Positions 1 to 8,558 of a stretch of DNA of 64,000 nucleotides are shown here, piece after piece (position 1 is the first letter of the stretch; every line of letters begins with the position of its first letter). Below the pieces are notes generated by a model. The model had not been told where the DNA came from and did no database searches. It was given only the letters and a program-made list of their open reading frames with translations. Made by a program: the position numbers and the translations under genes. The stretch is from Tropheryma whipplei str. Twist (GTDB taxonomy: Bacteria; Actinomycetota; Actinomycetes; Actinomycetales; Microbacteriaceae): positions 186,001-250,000 of the forward strand of contig NC_004572.3 of the NCBI RefSeq assembly GCF_000007485.1, given 5' to 3'.

Positions 1-175
1 CAATCATTACTGTTACCCAGTAATAGTGTTTACTCCTCAACCGCAGTAACAGAGTAACCTGTAACCCCCACACCCGCAACCTGTAACCCCTGCCCGCGCA
101 ACCCCCGGCGACACCAGCCCACATGTAACACAGTATTACTGTGTCATGTGTGTGGTTACCTATATATACATAATC
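1..175. repeat. GTAAC/GTTAC-rich non-coding repeat block
   Basis: The first ~170 bases have many GTAAC and GTTAC pentamers in phrases such as acctgtaacccc and ccgcaacctgtaacc. The same texture recurs at 6.96-7.14 kb and in several blocks between 54.4 and 59.5 kb, where it follows decayed WiSP-type coding pieces. No convincing reading frame was seen up to 398. It probably is the edge of a WiSP-derived repeat region that begins outside the window. Confidence 0.6.
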
Positions 176-307
176 TGAATTATCAAGACTAAGATGCATG
201 TCTGTGTGAATGAACAAATGTTCTCAGGTAAGTATTTCAGGCAGATGTTCCTTGTTAAGTGATTAAAATACGATGCCTGAAGGCCCGAATGCCGTTACAC
301 ATATGTA

Positions 308-336
308 TTATCCACGTATTTATGTATTATCCACAT
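308..336 (+). other. Pair of DnaA-box-like nonamers
   Basis: TTATCCACG at 308-316 and TTATCCACA at 328-336 lie in the same orientation, 20 bp apart (about two helical turns), in an AT-rich stretch upstream of the NlpC/P60 gene. The second matches the classical DnaA box exactly. No dnaA, dnaN or further box cluster is visible, so this is at most a DnaA-binding or titration site; chance is possible. Confidence 0.3.
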
Positions 337-398
337 AATAAGGCACAACAGCACTTTAGGTAATTATCAAGGTAATTATTACTATAATTGACTCCGCT

Positions 399-1631
399 GT
401 GGGTAGATGTGTTCGTCGATGCTTTATCGTTGCTCTTGTGTCGGTTCTCTGTTCGTCGATGCTTTTTCAGACATCTGTGGCTGCCGACCCTACGGGCGAA
501 CCCGTTCCTCCTGGATATCCGAACTGGAATGATGTGGAGCGCGCGCGACGCAATCAGGACGCCAAACGTCGTGAAGTGGAAAATATAACAGGCTTGGTAA
601 TGGCCTTGCAGGATAGGGTCAATCAGGCTGTAAGGGCTGCTGCCATATCTGCTGAACGATACCAAGAGGCAAAGATTAAGCTTGAAGATGCATCGCGCAG
701 ATCGAAGTCTTTTGCTGAGCTTGCAAAAAATAGTTCACTCAAGGCCGACCTGTCGAAAAAGGAGGCTGGCCGAATGATAGCAAATCTTTACAAGCGCGGT
801 TCCTCTAATATGAGCCTGTTTTTTTCACGCTCTGAAGATCCTGAAAATCTTCTTGAAATGCTAACTCTGATTGATCGTTTTGGTGGTCATTTTGATGAGG
901 TTTACACGCGCGCAATTAGGGATGCTAATGATTCATCGGCTTTGCGTAAACAGGCCGATGCTGCTCATATCGATTTTGAAAAACTTGCTGATGAATCGCA
1001 GCGCGCCTACGATGCGGCGCAACATGCAAGACAGGCTGCAGCCTCGGCTGTAGATGAGCAAAAAGCGAGGAGCAAGGTTCTCCTGGCACAGTTGGCTGTG
1101 TTGCAAAATACAACTCAGGAGGTACAAAAGCGGTACCTCGCCGGCGTACGGGAGAGGCGGGAAAGAGCTGAAGCCGCACGCCGGCGTGCGGCCCTGCGTG
1201 ACAAGGGTAATCATGCGGCCGCTACAGCCCTTTTGTCGAATAATCCCCCGAGGTCCTCTGCTGTTGCAAAAGTTCTGAATTTTGCCAGGCGTGCAATCAA
1301 CCTTCCTTATGTATTTGGCGGGACGGGCAATCCCGGTTATGACTGTTCTGGTTTAACTCTTATGGCTTATAGAGCCGCCGGTATAAATATCGGTTCACAC
1401 AGTGTTAACAGTCAGTATTACACAGCCCGTGCCAAAGGCCAGCTTGTCAGTTATGAGAATAGACAGCCCGGAGATCTTCTTTTCTGGGGCAGTGGTCCAG
1501 GCAGTTTCTATCACAATGGCATTTATGTCGGTAATGGAATGATGATTGCGGCTCCTGACTTTGGGGATGTTGTTAAACTACAGCCGGTTTGGGGAATCCC
1601 CTGGCTTCAGGTTGCGCGCCCTGCCCAATAG
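399..1631 (+). CDS. Secreted NlpC/P60 (C40) peptidoglycan hydrolase
   Basis: A 410-residue protein starting at GTG 399. Residues 1-29 form a signal peptide (basic start, hydrophobic core, SVAA end). Residues ~50-270 are charged, Ala/Glu/Arg-rich and predicted coiled coil, as in RipA-like actinobacterial cell-separation endopeptidases. The C-terminal ~110 residues are the NlpC/P60 catalytic domain, with the nucleophile in the DCSGL motif (Cys316) and the catalytic His in YHNGIYVGNG (His372). The family cleaves stem peptides, typically D-Glu to diaminopimelate bonds, during division or wall turnover. The domain order matches RipA; the substrate is inferred. It stands alone after a repeat block, 232 bp before a phase-variable surface-protein gene. 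An upstream TTG (388) is in another frame. Confidence 0.85.
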   Translation: MGRCVRRCFIVALVSVLCSSMLFQTSVAADPTGEPVPPGYPNWNDVERARRNQDAKRREVENITGLVMALQDRVNQAVRAAAISAERYQEAKIKLEDASRRSKSFAELAKNSSLKADLSKKEAGRMIANLYKRGSSNMSLFFSRSEDPENLLEMLTLIDRFGGHFDEVYTRAIRDANDSSALRKQADAAHIDFEKLADESQRAYDAAQHARQAAASAVDEQKARSKVLLAQLAVLQNTTQEVQKRYLAGVRERRERAEAARRRAALRDKGNHAAATALLSNNPPRSSAVAKVLNFARRAINLPYVFGGTGNPGYDCSGLTLMAYRAAGINIGSHSVNSQYYTARAKGQLVSYENRQPGDLLFWGSGPGSFYHNGIYVGNGMMIAAPDFGDVVKLQPVWGIPWLQVARPAQ

Positions 1632-1863
1632 AGTTTTGCCCAATGGAATCTTGCTTGTCTCTGCATGTGTTATTTTCTGCAAATCGCCCTGTATCTGTGT
1701 TGTCTTGTATCTGTTTTGTCAGATCGGCCATTGGCACTTATTTCTTCGCCTATTACCGTCTAATGCAATTGAGTGGTTAAAATACTGCCAGATTTGCCTA
1801 GTGTTAACCAGGCCTGCTGCGTCATGTATACTCGTTCATGTACTTATACCCAGGGAGGCCCAG

Positions 1864-3359
1864 ATGGCGCGTGTGTCTAATTTGTATACCACTAATGTAA
1901 GGACCGATCGCTCGATAGGATCGAAAACCTTCAAGGTGCTTACATCTCTTCTAATAAAATCTCTTGTTCTGACGCTTTGCGTCCTAGTCTTCCAACAACC
2001 CACGCATGCACAGACACCTGTCGTATCTACCCCCATAGTTCAGGGGGGGGGCATTCTCTAGCTGAAGAAGGTCGTCCCAGAACCAAGAGGTGGACCTGGT
2101 CTGGCGTTGGCAGTACCCTTTGGGGTGGCATTAAGGGTGCTGCCGGGTACTTGGCGCATCCATTTGGAGGCGGCACGACTGACACTGTAACCCAATCAGC
2201 ACAGCCTACAGTTCCCGTGGCACCTGCACCTGCAGCACCATCGGCACCAGCTCCTGCCAAACCAGCTCCTTCTGAAGCAACCCAGGCTGCACAACCACCA
2301 GCAAAACCCGCCGCAGCCACACATTCATCCTCTACCCAGGCTCCTTCATCGGCACCCAAGCCTGCTGCTGCCAAGCCTGCGCCTGCAAAACCCGCTGCAG
2401 CAAAGCCTGCTCCTGCCAAACCAGCTCCTTCTGAAGCAACCCAGGCTGCACAACCACCAGCAAAACCCGCCGCAGCGAAACCCGCACCTGCGAAACCCGC
2501 TGCTACTCAGGCAACTCAGGCACCCAAGCCTGCTGCTGCCAAGCCTGCGCCTGCAAAACCCGCTGCAGCAAAGCCTGCTCCTGCCAAACCAGCTCCTTCT
2601 GAAGCAACCCAGGCTGCACAACCACCAGCAAAACCCGCCGCAGCGAAACCCGCACCTGCGAAACCCGCTGCTACTCAGGCAACTCAGGCAACCAAACCTG
2701 CTGCTCCTGCAAAACCCGCTGCAGCAAAGCCTGCTCCTGCCAAGCCTGCTCCTTCTGAAGCAACCCAGGCTGCACAACCACCAGCAAAACCCGCCGCAGC
2801 AAAACCCGCCGCAGCGAAACCCGCACCTGCGAAACCCGCTGCTACTCAGGCAACTCAGGCAACCAAGCCTGCTGCTCCTGCAAAGCCCGCTGCTGCAAAG
2901 CCTGCCGCAGCCACACATTCATCCTCTACCCAGGCACCTTCTCAGGTAACCAAGCCTGCTGCTGAAAAGCCTTCATCCACTGTTGCAAATACCCAGGTAA
3001 CTAAGCCTGCCGCTGCCAAACCTGCGCCTGCGAAACCCGCTGCAGCTAAACCTACTCAGACAACCCAGGCTGCACAGCCTTCTTCCGGTAATTCTGCCGA
3101 GCGATCTGACAGTGTTCAACCCAATAATAGTGCGCAACCCAATAGCGAAGAAAAATCTGCCGATTCCTCCAGTTCTACCAGCGCCACCGAAACCAGGCCT
3201 GTTTCCGCTAAAGAACTCGGGAAAGCTGTTGAGAAAGCGGTTGTTAGCTTGATTGTTGGGGTGGTATCTGCTGTAGTATCTGGAATATTCACGGCGATCT
3301 ATAGGTGGTACTCTAAGTTTTACAAGTGGTACTCTAAATTTTCTGCCAAACAAGCGTAG
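1864..3359 (+). CDS. Phase-variable Ala/Pro/Lys-rich surface protein, frame-off here by one G
   Basis: ATG 1864 follows a good ribosome site (AGGGAGG, 7 bp upstream) and encodes a signal peptide ending PTHAQ. After ~60 residues a run of nine Gs (2043-2051) leads to a stop six codons further on (ending GGGIL). Ten Gs, or seven, would continue into the downstream frame (SLAEEGRPRTKR...) and give ~498 residues. That continuation matches the intact paralogue at 41567, which has QGGG then GRTRTKR in the same place. The mature part has a Trp/Gly segment, ~280 residues of KPAAAKPAPAKP and SEATQAAQPPAKP repeats, a Ser/Asn stalk, and a C-terminal hydrophobic helix followed by RWYSKFYKWYSKF. This suggests an exported, membrane-anchored, extended surface protein. 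The assembly sequence is off; ten Gs would be on. Function unknown. Confidence 0.75.
2043..2051 (+). promoter_or_regulatory. Poly-G phase-variation tract (9 G), off setting
   Basis: Nine consecutive Gs lie just after the signal-peptide codons. Codons run GTT CAG GGG GGG GGC ATT CTC TAG, so this length truncates the protein. One extra G restores an open frame of more than 430 codons. Slipped-strand mispairing is the expected mechanism for such runs. Confidence 0.75.
2257..2910 (+). repeat. Long in-frame Ala/Pro/Lys cassettes, four copies about 160 bp apart
   Basis: A ~60-bp unit encoding AKPAPSEATQAAQPPAKPAA begins near 2257, 2415, 2580 and 2738. Units encoding AAKPAPAKPAATQATQ separate the copies. 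Near-identity at the DNA level and spacing divisible by three imply recent recombination that preserves frame. The motif ccacacattcatcctctacc occurs at both ends of the array (near 2319 and 2909) and again in the remnants near 11.06 and 33.43 kb. Confidence 0.85.
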
Positions 3360-3362
3360 CGA

Positions 3363-4517
3363 TTACTTATAGTATTCGCGCAGGATTTTACCCTTGTATT
3401 CCCGGAAGTACCCTTCGTCTATGGCCTTCCTTGCCCCGTCGACCATACTGACAATAAAGTACTCATTATGAATAGAGGTTAAAGTCGCCGCACACATTTC
3501 TTTTGCCCGAAAGAGATGATGTATATACGCTCGCGTGAAGTTCGAACACGCATAACACGCACATCCCTCTACAAGAGGAGAGAAATCGTTTCTGTACATT
3601 TTACGCCTCAGATTCTTCCTCCCGGAAGGTGTGTAGAATGCCGTATTCCTTGCAACACGTGTCGGCGAAACGCAGTCAAATGTGTCTATACCAGCTTCAA
3701 TGGCATTCATCAGATCATTGGGCTCTGATATACCGAGAAGATGTCGCGGTTTCTCCTCAGGTAATTTTCTTGTGCACCAGGTTATTATTTCCCTTATGCG
3801 TGACTTTTCCAATGCCCCACCTATTCCAAAGCCATCAAATCCCATTTGCCCAAGATCTCTACATGCTTTCTCTCGAAGATCTCTGTAATTAGCACCCTGT
3901 ATCACTGCAAACAGCGCCTGATCTTCCTTGGAATGCTGATTTAAGCACCGTTCTGCCCAGAGTCTGGTTCTCTCAAGTGCGTATTCCTGTACCGCTCGTG
4001 AATCATCCAGGGTTGTTAGTTGGTCAAATGCGAAGATTATATCCGCGCCGATCTTGTTCTGTACTCTTATGGACTCTTCAGGCGTAAACCTGTGTTGTGA
4101 GCCATCTATGTGTGATCTAAACCAAACGCCTTGATCATCAATTCTTATGAGGCTTGTTTTCCGTATATTACTCTCCCATGTATTATCCGGCACCTCCATA
4201 GAAATAACTTTTTTACCTCCACGACCGAGGCTCATCACTTGGAAACCGCCTGAGTCTGTGAAAGTTGGGCCGTTCCATGACATGAACCTGGAAAGGCCAC
4301 CTGCTGCTGCGATCGTATCCGGCCCCGGCCTAAGGTATAAATGATACGCATTGGCAAGTAGCCCCTGCGCACCCAATTGTTTCATCTGTTCTGGCAGAAC
4401 ACCCTTTATACTTGCTTTGGTTGCAACAGGGATAAAGGCTGGTGTATGTATCTGTCCATTACATGTGCTGATTATCCCCGTTCTCCCATACTCTGTTTGT
4501 TTTAGAACAGAGAACAT
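3363..4517 (-). CDS. tgt: tRNA-guanine transglycosylase
   Basis: This enzyme exchanges G34 in GUN anticodons for a queuosine precursor base. About 384 residues. Visible motifs: FTDSGGFQVMSLG (active-site Asp ~88), the nucleophile Asp in GIDTFDCVSPTR (~281), and the zinc site CACYAC (~319-324) with His-His ~10 residues on. The start chosen is ATG 4515-4517, preceded by GGAGATGGAG; an in-frame codon 60 bp upstream would add 20 unconserved residues. The gene ends 3 bp from the convergent phase-variable gene. No queuosine synthesis genes are visible, but a precursor transporter lies at 5946, so salvage from the host or medium is likely. Whether the base is queuine or preQ1 cannot be told by eye. 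Confidence 0.93.
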   Translation of the reverse strand: MFSVLKQTEYGRTGIISTCNGQIHTPAFIPVATKASIKGVLPEQMKQLGAQGLLANAYHLYLRPGPDTIAAAGGLSRFMSWNGPTFTDSGGFQVMSLGRGGKKVISMEVPDNTWESNIRKTSLIRIDDQGVWFRSHIDGSQHRFTPEESIRVQNKIGADIIFAFDQLTTLDDSRAVQEYALERTRLWAERCLNQHSKEDQALFAVIQGANYRDLREKACRDLGQMGFDGFGIGGALEKSRIREIITWCTRKLPEEKPRHLLGISEPNDLMNAIEAGIDTFDCVSPTRVARNTAFYTPSGRKNLRRKMYRNDFSPLVEGCACYACSNFTRAYIHHLFRAKEMCAATLTSIHNEYFIVSMVDGARKAIDEGYFREYKGKILREYYK

Positions 4518-4652
4518 ACTCCATCTCCCTATACTCCAGCCAGTGATATAATTGCCCCACACGGGTAAGTCAAGCATAAATAAAAGACGTAAATAACAAG
4601 AATAGTAAACGTGATTACTAAGTAATGTAATAACGAATGGAGTAGCTACACG

Positions 4653-5180
4653 GTGAAGAAAGCACTTGTCACTTTATCTTTTCTAACGCTCATAGTAACT
4701 ACACAACAGTCTGCCTTTGCAAGCCCCAGACATGCAGGTCTTGGTGATGCCCTAGGTAATGTCTTCAACCATATAGGACATACAGTAAAGAAAAAGGCAA
4801 ATGAACTCAAAAATACAGTACAGAGAGAAGCTAATAACTTCAAACATACAGTACAGAGAGAAGCTAATAAGTTTGAGAACACACTCAAACGTGCTGGACA
4901 GAGTGTCCTTCAGGCAGGTGCTGATGCAGTCGTAAAGGCAGGTGTCAAGGTTGCCCAGCAAGCAGTTGCCCAGAATGCCCAAACCATACAGACCCAAGTA
5001 CAGGCTGTCAGTGACCAGGCAAGCACCGTTGCAACCAGTCTTCTAGCCCAAGCAAACCAGAGTGTAGACCAGGTTCTGGGTAAGGTAAAGGTAGCTGCAC
5101 GTAACGCTGCCATTACCTTAGTTGTTGCAATTATCTCTGCAGTCTCCTCTTGGTTTGCTATTACTAAGTGGTTCGCTTAA
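4653..5180 (+). CDS. Small secreted, C-terminally anchored repeat protein
   Basis: A 175-residue protein, GTG start with GGAG 10 bp upstream. The signal peptide (MKKALVTLSFLTLIVTTQQ) ends AFAS. An amphipathic stretch follows with near-11-residue periodicity (KNTVQREANNF, KHTVQREANKF, ENTLKRAGQSV), then an Ala/Val/Gln-rich segment, and a hydrophobic helix near the end (AAITLVVAIISAVSSWF) with a short KWFA tail. The layout matches the poly-G-linked surface proteins in this window, but no homopolymer is present, so it may be constitutive. It ends just before ppa, probably cotranscribed. Function unknown; the repeats suggest helical membrane association or coiled coils. Confidence 0.7.
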   Translation: MKKALVTLSFLTLIVTTQQSAFASPRHAGLGDALGNVFNHIGHTVKKKANELKNTVQREANNFKHTVQREANKFENTLKRAGQSVLQAGADAVVKAGVKVAQQAVAQNAQTIQTQVQAVSDQASTVATSLLAQANQSVDQVLGKVKVAARNAAITLVVAIISAVSSWFAITKWFA

Positions 5181-5182
5181 GG

Positions 5183-5662
5183 ATGCAGACACTTACTGCT
5201 ATTGTTGAGATTCCCCGTGGCAGCCGCAGTAAATACGAGATAGATAAGAAAACAGGTCGTCTTTTCCTAGATCGTGTCGTATCAACTGCATTCGGCTACC
5301 CAACAAATTATGGATTCATCGAGAACACCCTAGCCCTTGATGGTGATCCAATCGATGCCCTAATACTTGTTCAGAACCAGCTTTTCCCCGGTGTTGCCCT
5401 ACATATCCGCCCTGTTGGTGTCCTCCATATGACTGATGATGGTGGTGAGGATGACAAGGTTCTATGTGTTGCCCTGAAAGATCCTTACTGTGATCATATA
5501 AATGATCTAGATGATGTACCAAAGCATGTGCTAAACCAAATAGAGCACTTCTTCCAACACTACAAAGATCTAGAAGAAGGTAAATGGGTAAAGCTTGGTG
5601 CCTGGAATGGTAAAGATAAGGCCATAGAGATTATCACAGAAGGCCTATCCCGCTTCAACTAA
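5183..5662 (+). CDS. ppa: Inorganic pyrophosphatase
   Basis: A soluble family I pyrophosphatase hydrolysing PPi to phosphate and driving biosynthetic reactions. About 159 residues, normal for bacteria. Conserved stretches: IEIPRGSRSKYE-like start, YPTNYGFIENTLALDGDP with the metal-binding DGDPIDALIL, GGEDDKVLCV, and HFFQHYKDLE. ATG 5183 aligns with the usual actinobacterial start (MQ...EIP). An in-frame GTG at 5168 would overlap the previous gene. No strong ribosome site precedes 5183, which suggests translational coupling to the small secreted protein gene ending 2 bp upstream. Confidence 0.93.
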   Translation: MQTLTAIVEIPRGSRSKYEIDKKTGRLFLDRVVSTAFGYPTNYGFIENTLALDGDPIDALILVQNQLFPGVALHIRPVGVLHMTDDGGEDDKVLCVALKDPYCDHINDLDDVPKHVLNQIEHFFQHYKDLEEGKWVKLGAWNGKDKAIEIITEGLSRFN

Positions 5663-5663
5663 T

Positions 5664-5808
5664 AATCCTGTGTATGAGCCTCTGCAGGTATCAAACTAGC
5701 AGCATCCTTATCTGCAAAGATAATAGTCTCTAACCTTCCCCTTACACCAGCTATAGGCAGCTCTAGGACATCTGCCCCCTCTAGGGCGCTTTTGGTTGCA
5801 AAGCATCT
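5664..5808 (-). pseudogene. Possible reverse-strand coding remnant
   Basis: On the minus strand ~46 codons without a stop read like real protein (FATKSALEGADVLELPI, then GVRGRLETIIFADKDAASL), ending near 5664. There is no plausible start codon, and a stop lies ~12 codons upstream. I cannot name the parent gene. It may be the decayed 3' end of a gene once convergent with ppa, or chance. Confidence 0.22.
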
Positions 5809-5945
5809 TCTGGGCGATGCGCGGATACACTTAGTCTATTGGGATTGTATATAATTCCGCGCCCCGATACATGCATTTTAGGGTATACAGAGCGGACGAC
5901 ACCTCGCTTCAGAATGCAGACTTGAGAGTAATAGAAAAGTGAATC

Positions 5946-6581
5946 ATGCAGTTTTACAAAAAGCACGCGGATAGCATTTACCCGGCTTGCACGGCGACCA
6001 TGGCGGTGCTGGTAATCGTAGCAAATATTGGTGCATCAAAGGCCGTTGTATTTGGGCCCGTTCTGACAGACGGTGGGTTTTTTATATTCCCCCTTGTGTA
6101 TCTGATAACGGATATTGTTACGGAGTTATTTTCTTTTAGAAAAGCGATGAATATGCTTTTCATAAGTATTATTTTGTCCTCTCTATCATCACTTCTGTTT
6201 TTTATTATTGTTCTATTGCCCGGATCTGTGTCAGCTGCGCAGCACCAGATAGCGATGGAAACAACCTTGCTGCCTGCTGCTGGAATTGTATTCGCCAGTC
6301 TCTTATCTTTTTTGGTAAGTCAAGCAACCGACGCATTTGTTATGTCTTTTATGAAACGTCGGTTTTCTGGAAGGCATATTTTGTTCAGAATTATGGGTTC
6401 GGGCGGCATCGGTCAGTTGCCGGATACGATTATATTTTGCAGTATTGCTGCGCCACTAATTGGTATTACAAATTTTGATGATTTTCTAATCTACACAGGG
6501 TTTGGATTTTTTTACAAGCTGTGCATGCAGTACCTATTGTCTCCGCTCGGTGCGCTTGTTATTGTTTTGCTGAAGAGATAA
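5946..6581 (+). CDS. Queuosine precursor transporter (VUT/YhhQ family, COG1738)
   Basis: A 211-residue inner-membrane protein with ~6 hydrophobic segments. Family signatures: an early NIGASK-V motif (IVANIGASKAVVFG), FPLVYLITDIVTELFSFRKA (acidic TD-TE in the second segment), SQATDAF, and GQLPDTIIF late in the protein. The family imports queuosine precursors such as preQ0/preQ1, and in some bacteria queuine. It lies 1.4 kb from tgt on the other strand, supporting a salvage pair. ATG 5946 is the only suitable start; no strong Shine-Dalgarno is visible. A TATAAT lies at 5850-5855 without a clear -35 box. I looked for a preQ1-type riboswitch in the 280-bp leader and did not see one. Confidence 0.85.
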   Translation: MQFYKKHADSIYPACTATMAVLVIVANIGASKAVVFGPVLTDGGFFIFPLVYLITDIVTELFSFRKAMNMLFISIILSSLSSLLFFIIVLLPGSVSAAQHQIAMETTLLPAAGIVFASLLSFLVSQATDAFVMSFMKRRFSGRHILFRIMGSGGIGQLPDTIIFCSIAAPLIGITNFDDFLIYTGFGFFYKLCMQYLLSPLGALVIVLLKR

Positions 6582-6659
6582 TTCCCAAACCCTTTAAGGG
6601 CATCTTATAAACATTTAATTCAAAGGATTACCCGTTTTGTGTCAGTTGTGACGGATTCG

Positions 6660-7145
6660 CTACACTCATTTCGAAGTAGATACACACTCTTTGCCACACA
6701 GTTATGTACAGGGACATATCCAGATAACAGCGCAATATCCAGTCAACAGGGCAAAAAACAATACTGTGTTACCTAACAACAATGGATATACACGGGAAGT
6801 GGTAACCCAAACCAGTCATACAAACCAGTCACGGGGCATGTCACAGAGTGCTGTCAACCTAATCATTACTGCTTTGGGTAAGTCATCATCTACCACACAG
6901 ACATGGATTGTCCTAACCGTAGGTGCAGGTAAGTGTATAGACAGACAGAGCCAACTGCAGTTACAGAGTTACCTGTAACTGCGGTTGCGTAACCTGTTAC
7001 TCACCTGCGCAACTGGTACCCGCTTGTGCTGTGTTACGTGATTATCCCTGTTGCGTTACATGTCACACGCACGCCCGTGAACCGGTAACCTGTGTTGTGT
7101 AACATGTAACTCACACCCGTGTTACCTGTAACACAGGTTACTTGA
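6660..7145 (+). repeat. Decayed WiSP-type repeat block
   Basis: Contains a broken version of a module also found near 54.98, 56.30 and 56.94 kb: ggatatacacgggaagtggt, then a segment encoding VNLIITALGKSSSTTQTW and VLTVGAGKCI, followed by a GTAAC/GTTAC-rich tail (6955-7140). A 95-codon open stretch (6691-6978) has no ribosome site or signal peptide. The similarity to coding pieces of WiSP-like proteins is clear, but no intact gene is present. Confidence 0.65.
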
Positions 7146-7154
7146 GACGCCCAT

Positions 7155-7329
7155 ACACAATCATCCAGATACCTCTTTGGCAGCATTACCAGCGACCTAT
7201 TCAGTAGCCTACTCAGTGGCATAACCAATTCCCTAAGAAATATCGCTGTTGTAACACATGTAGAGCACGGCAAGACAACCCTGATTAGCGCGATATGCTT
7301 TGTTATCCTCAGTTACCGATTGGGGTAGT
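7155..7329 (+). pseudogene. Chimeric fragment: WiSP linker joined to GTPase-like P-loop
   Basis: 7155-7235 resembles linker segments at ~55790 and ~58390 (caataccc...agcgacctattcag, ending ataaccaattccctaag). From 7236 the same frame reads RNIAVVTHVEHGKTTLISAI, then a stop near 7329. This resembles the N-terminal G1 region of TypA/BipA-type translational GTPases (RNIAI-AHVDHGKTTL). No G2-G5 motifs follow. It looks like a recombination scar capturing ~60 bp of a GTPase gene; parentage is inferred from the motif alone. Confidence 0.4.
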
Positions 7330-7443
7330 ATACTGGCTACGTACACTGTAGATCATGGTGGCACACCTGCGCCCGTAAATGGGCACCTGAAGCCTCTATG
7401 TGTGGATGTATGAATATGCTGGCCTTGATGCACTGAGGTGCAT

Positions 7444-8397
7444 ATGAAGATTGATTTATCAGTTCTGCGTGCGGTTGAGCGCGAGCAGCGTGTCGCTTTT
7501 GATGATCTAGTCCGCATCGCTGAGCAGGCGGTTGTTATGGCTTACCTTAGACATACTGGCCTGGAGGATGCGGATCTTGTGAAGGCAAAGCTCAACCGCA
7601 AGACCGGCGAGATCGATCTGCGCGTCAAACACGATGGCGATTTTATCCCGTACAAATCAGATGCTTTTAGCCGGATGGCTGCCACTGCAGCCAAGCGTGT
7701 TATAACGAGCAAAATGCGCACCCTTAGTGACGATTCGACGTTTGCCCGATACAAAACAAAGATCGGCACCGTCCTGTCTGGAGTTATTTCGCAGAGTACT
7801 TCTCAAAACTTTAGGATGGTTTCTCTCGATCGTCGGACAGAAGCAATTTTACGCCCTGAAGAGCAGATACCTGGTGAGGAATACCCGCACGGTAAGATGG
7901 TCAAGGTTTATGTTACTGATGTTACACTGGGCCCCCGGGGGTCTAATGTTTATGTTTCACGAACCCATCCTGGCCTGATTAACGGTCTGTTTTTACAAGA
8001 AGTGCCAGAGATCGCCTCCGGCACTGTGGAGATTGTTGCTGTTTCGCGAGAGGCAGGTCATCGTACAAAAGTCTCTGTCAGGAGTAATAGCAAGTCAACA
8101 AGTGCGGTGGGTGCATGTGTTGGAGAGTATGGCTGCCGTGTGCGTGCTGTTACCTCGGAGATCTGTAATGAAAAGATAGATATAATAAGTTACTCTGATG
8201 ATCTTGGTCAGTACGTGGCAAATGCTATTTCTCCGGCGACTGCTGCTGATGTTTTTGTCTTAGATTCTAGACAGAAGGTTGTTCGTGTGTATGTTTCGAA
8301 GGAGGAGTACTCCCTTGCAATTGGCAAGGAGGGTCAGAATGCCAGGCTTGCTGCTCGTCTGACGGGTGCAAAGATTGATATCAGGATTGACGAGTAG
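7444..8397 (+). CDS. nusA: Transcription termination/antitermination factor NusA
   Basis: Binds RNA polymerase and nascent RNA, affecting pausing, termination and rRNA antitermination. About 317 residues, the short actinobacterial form without C-terminal acidic repeats. N-terminal polymerase-binding domain ~1-110; S1 domain ~110-180 (GTVLSGVISQ...); two KH domains (GACVGEYGCRVRAVTSEI and LAIGKEGQNARLAARLTGAKIDI). ATG 7444 has GAGG six bases upstream; GTG 7438 is an alternative. It heads the nusA-infB-rbfA translation/transcription group. The usual upstream rimP is not present here (decayed repeats instead), and ylxR, often between nusA and infB, is absent. Confidence 0.95.
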   Translation: MKIDLSVLRAVEREQRVAFDDLVRIAEQAVVMAYLRHTGLEDADLVKAKLNRKTGEIDLRVKHDGDFIPYKSDAFSRMAATAAKRVITSKMRTLSDDSTFARYKTKIGTVLSGVISQSTSQNFRMVSLDRRTEAILRPEEQIPGEEYPHGKMVKVYVTDVTLGPRGSNVYVSRTHPGLINGLFLQEVPEIASGTVEIVAVSREAGHRTKVSVRSNSKSTSAVGACVGEYGCRVRAVTSEICNEKIDIISYSDDLGQYVANAISPATAADVFVLDSRQKVVRVYVSKEEYSLAIGKEGQNARLAARLTGAKIDIRIDE

Positions 8398-8558
8398 GTC
8401 TTGGCGTATGTGTGCTGTGTATCTATCAGATGTATTTGGTGTATTTTATGCAAATAACATATATCTTGGTAACGTAGCGTGAATACAATGACGAGTGTCT
8501 GAATGAAAATCTAGGATGCCTACCCCGCTTGGGTGTGGGCCTATGCGGGAGGGGTATA

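Noticed and set aside
2346-2918. 190-codon minus-strand frame rich in Cys, Gly and Arg
   Set aside because: It is the antisense shadow of the Ala/Pro/Lys repeat array; its composition follows from the plus-strand repeats and it has no ribosome site.
5663-5945. preQ1 riboswitch before the queuosine-precursor transporter
   Set aside because: The short C-rich loop and A-rich tail of preQ1-I are not seen.
6691-6978. 95-codon plus-strand frame
   Set aside because: Matches modules of the WiSP debris; no start context, signal peptide or complete domain.
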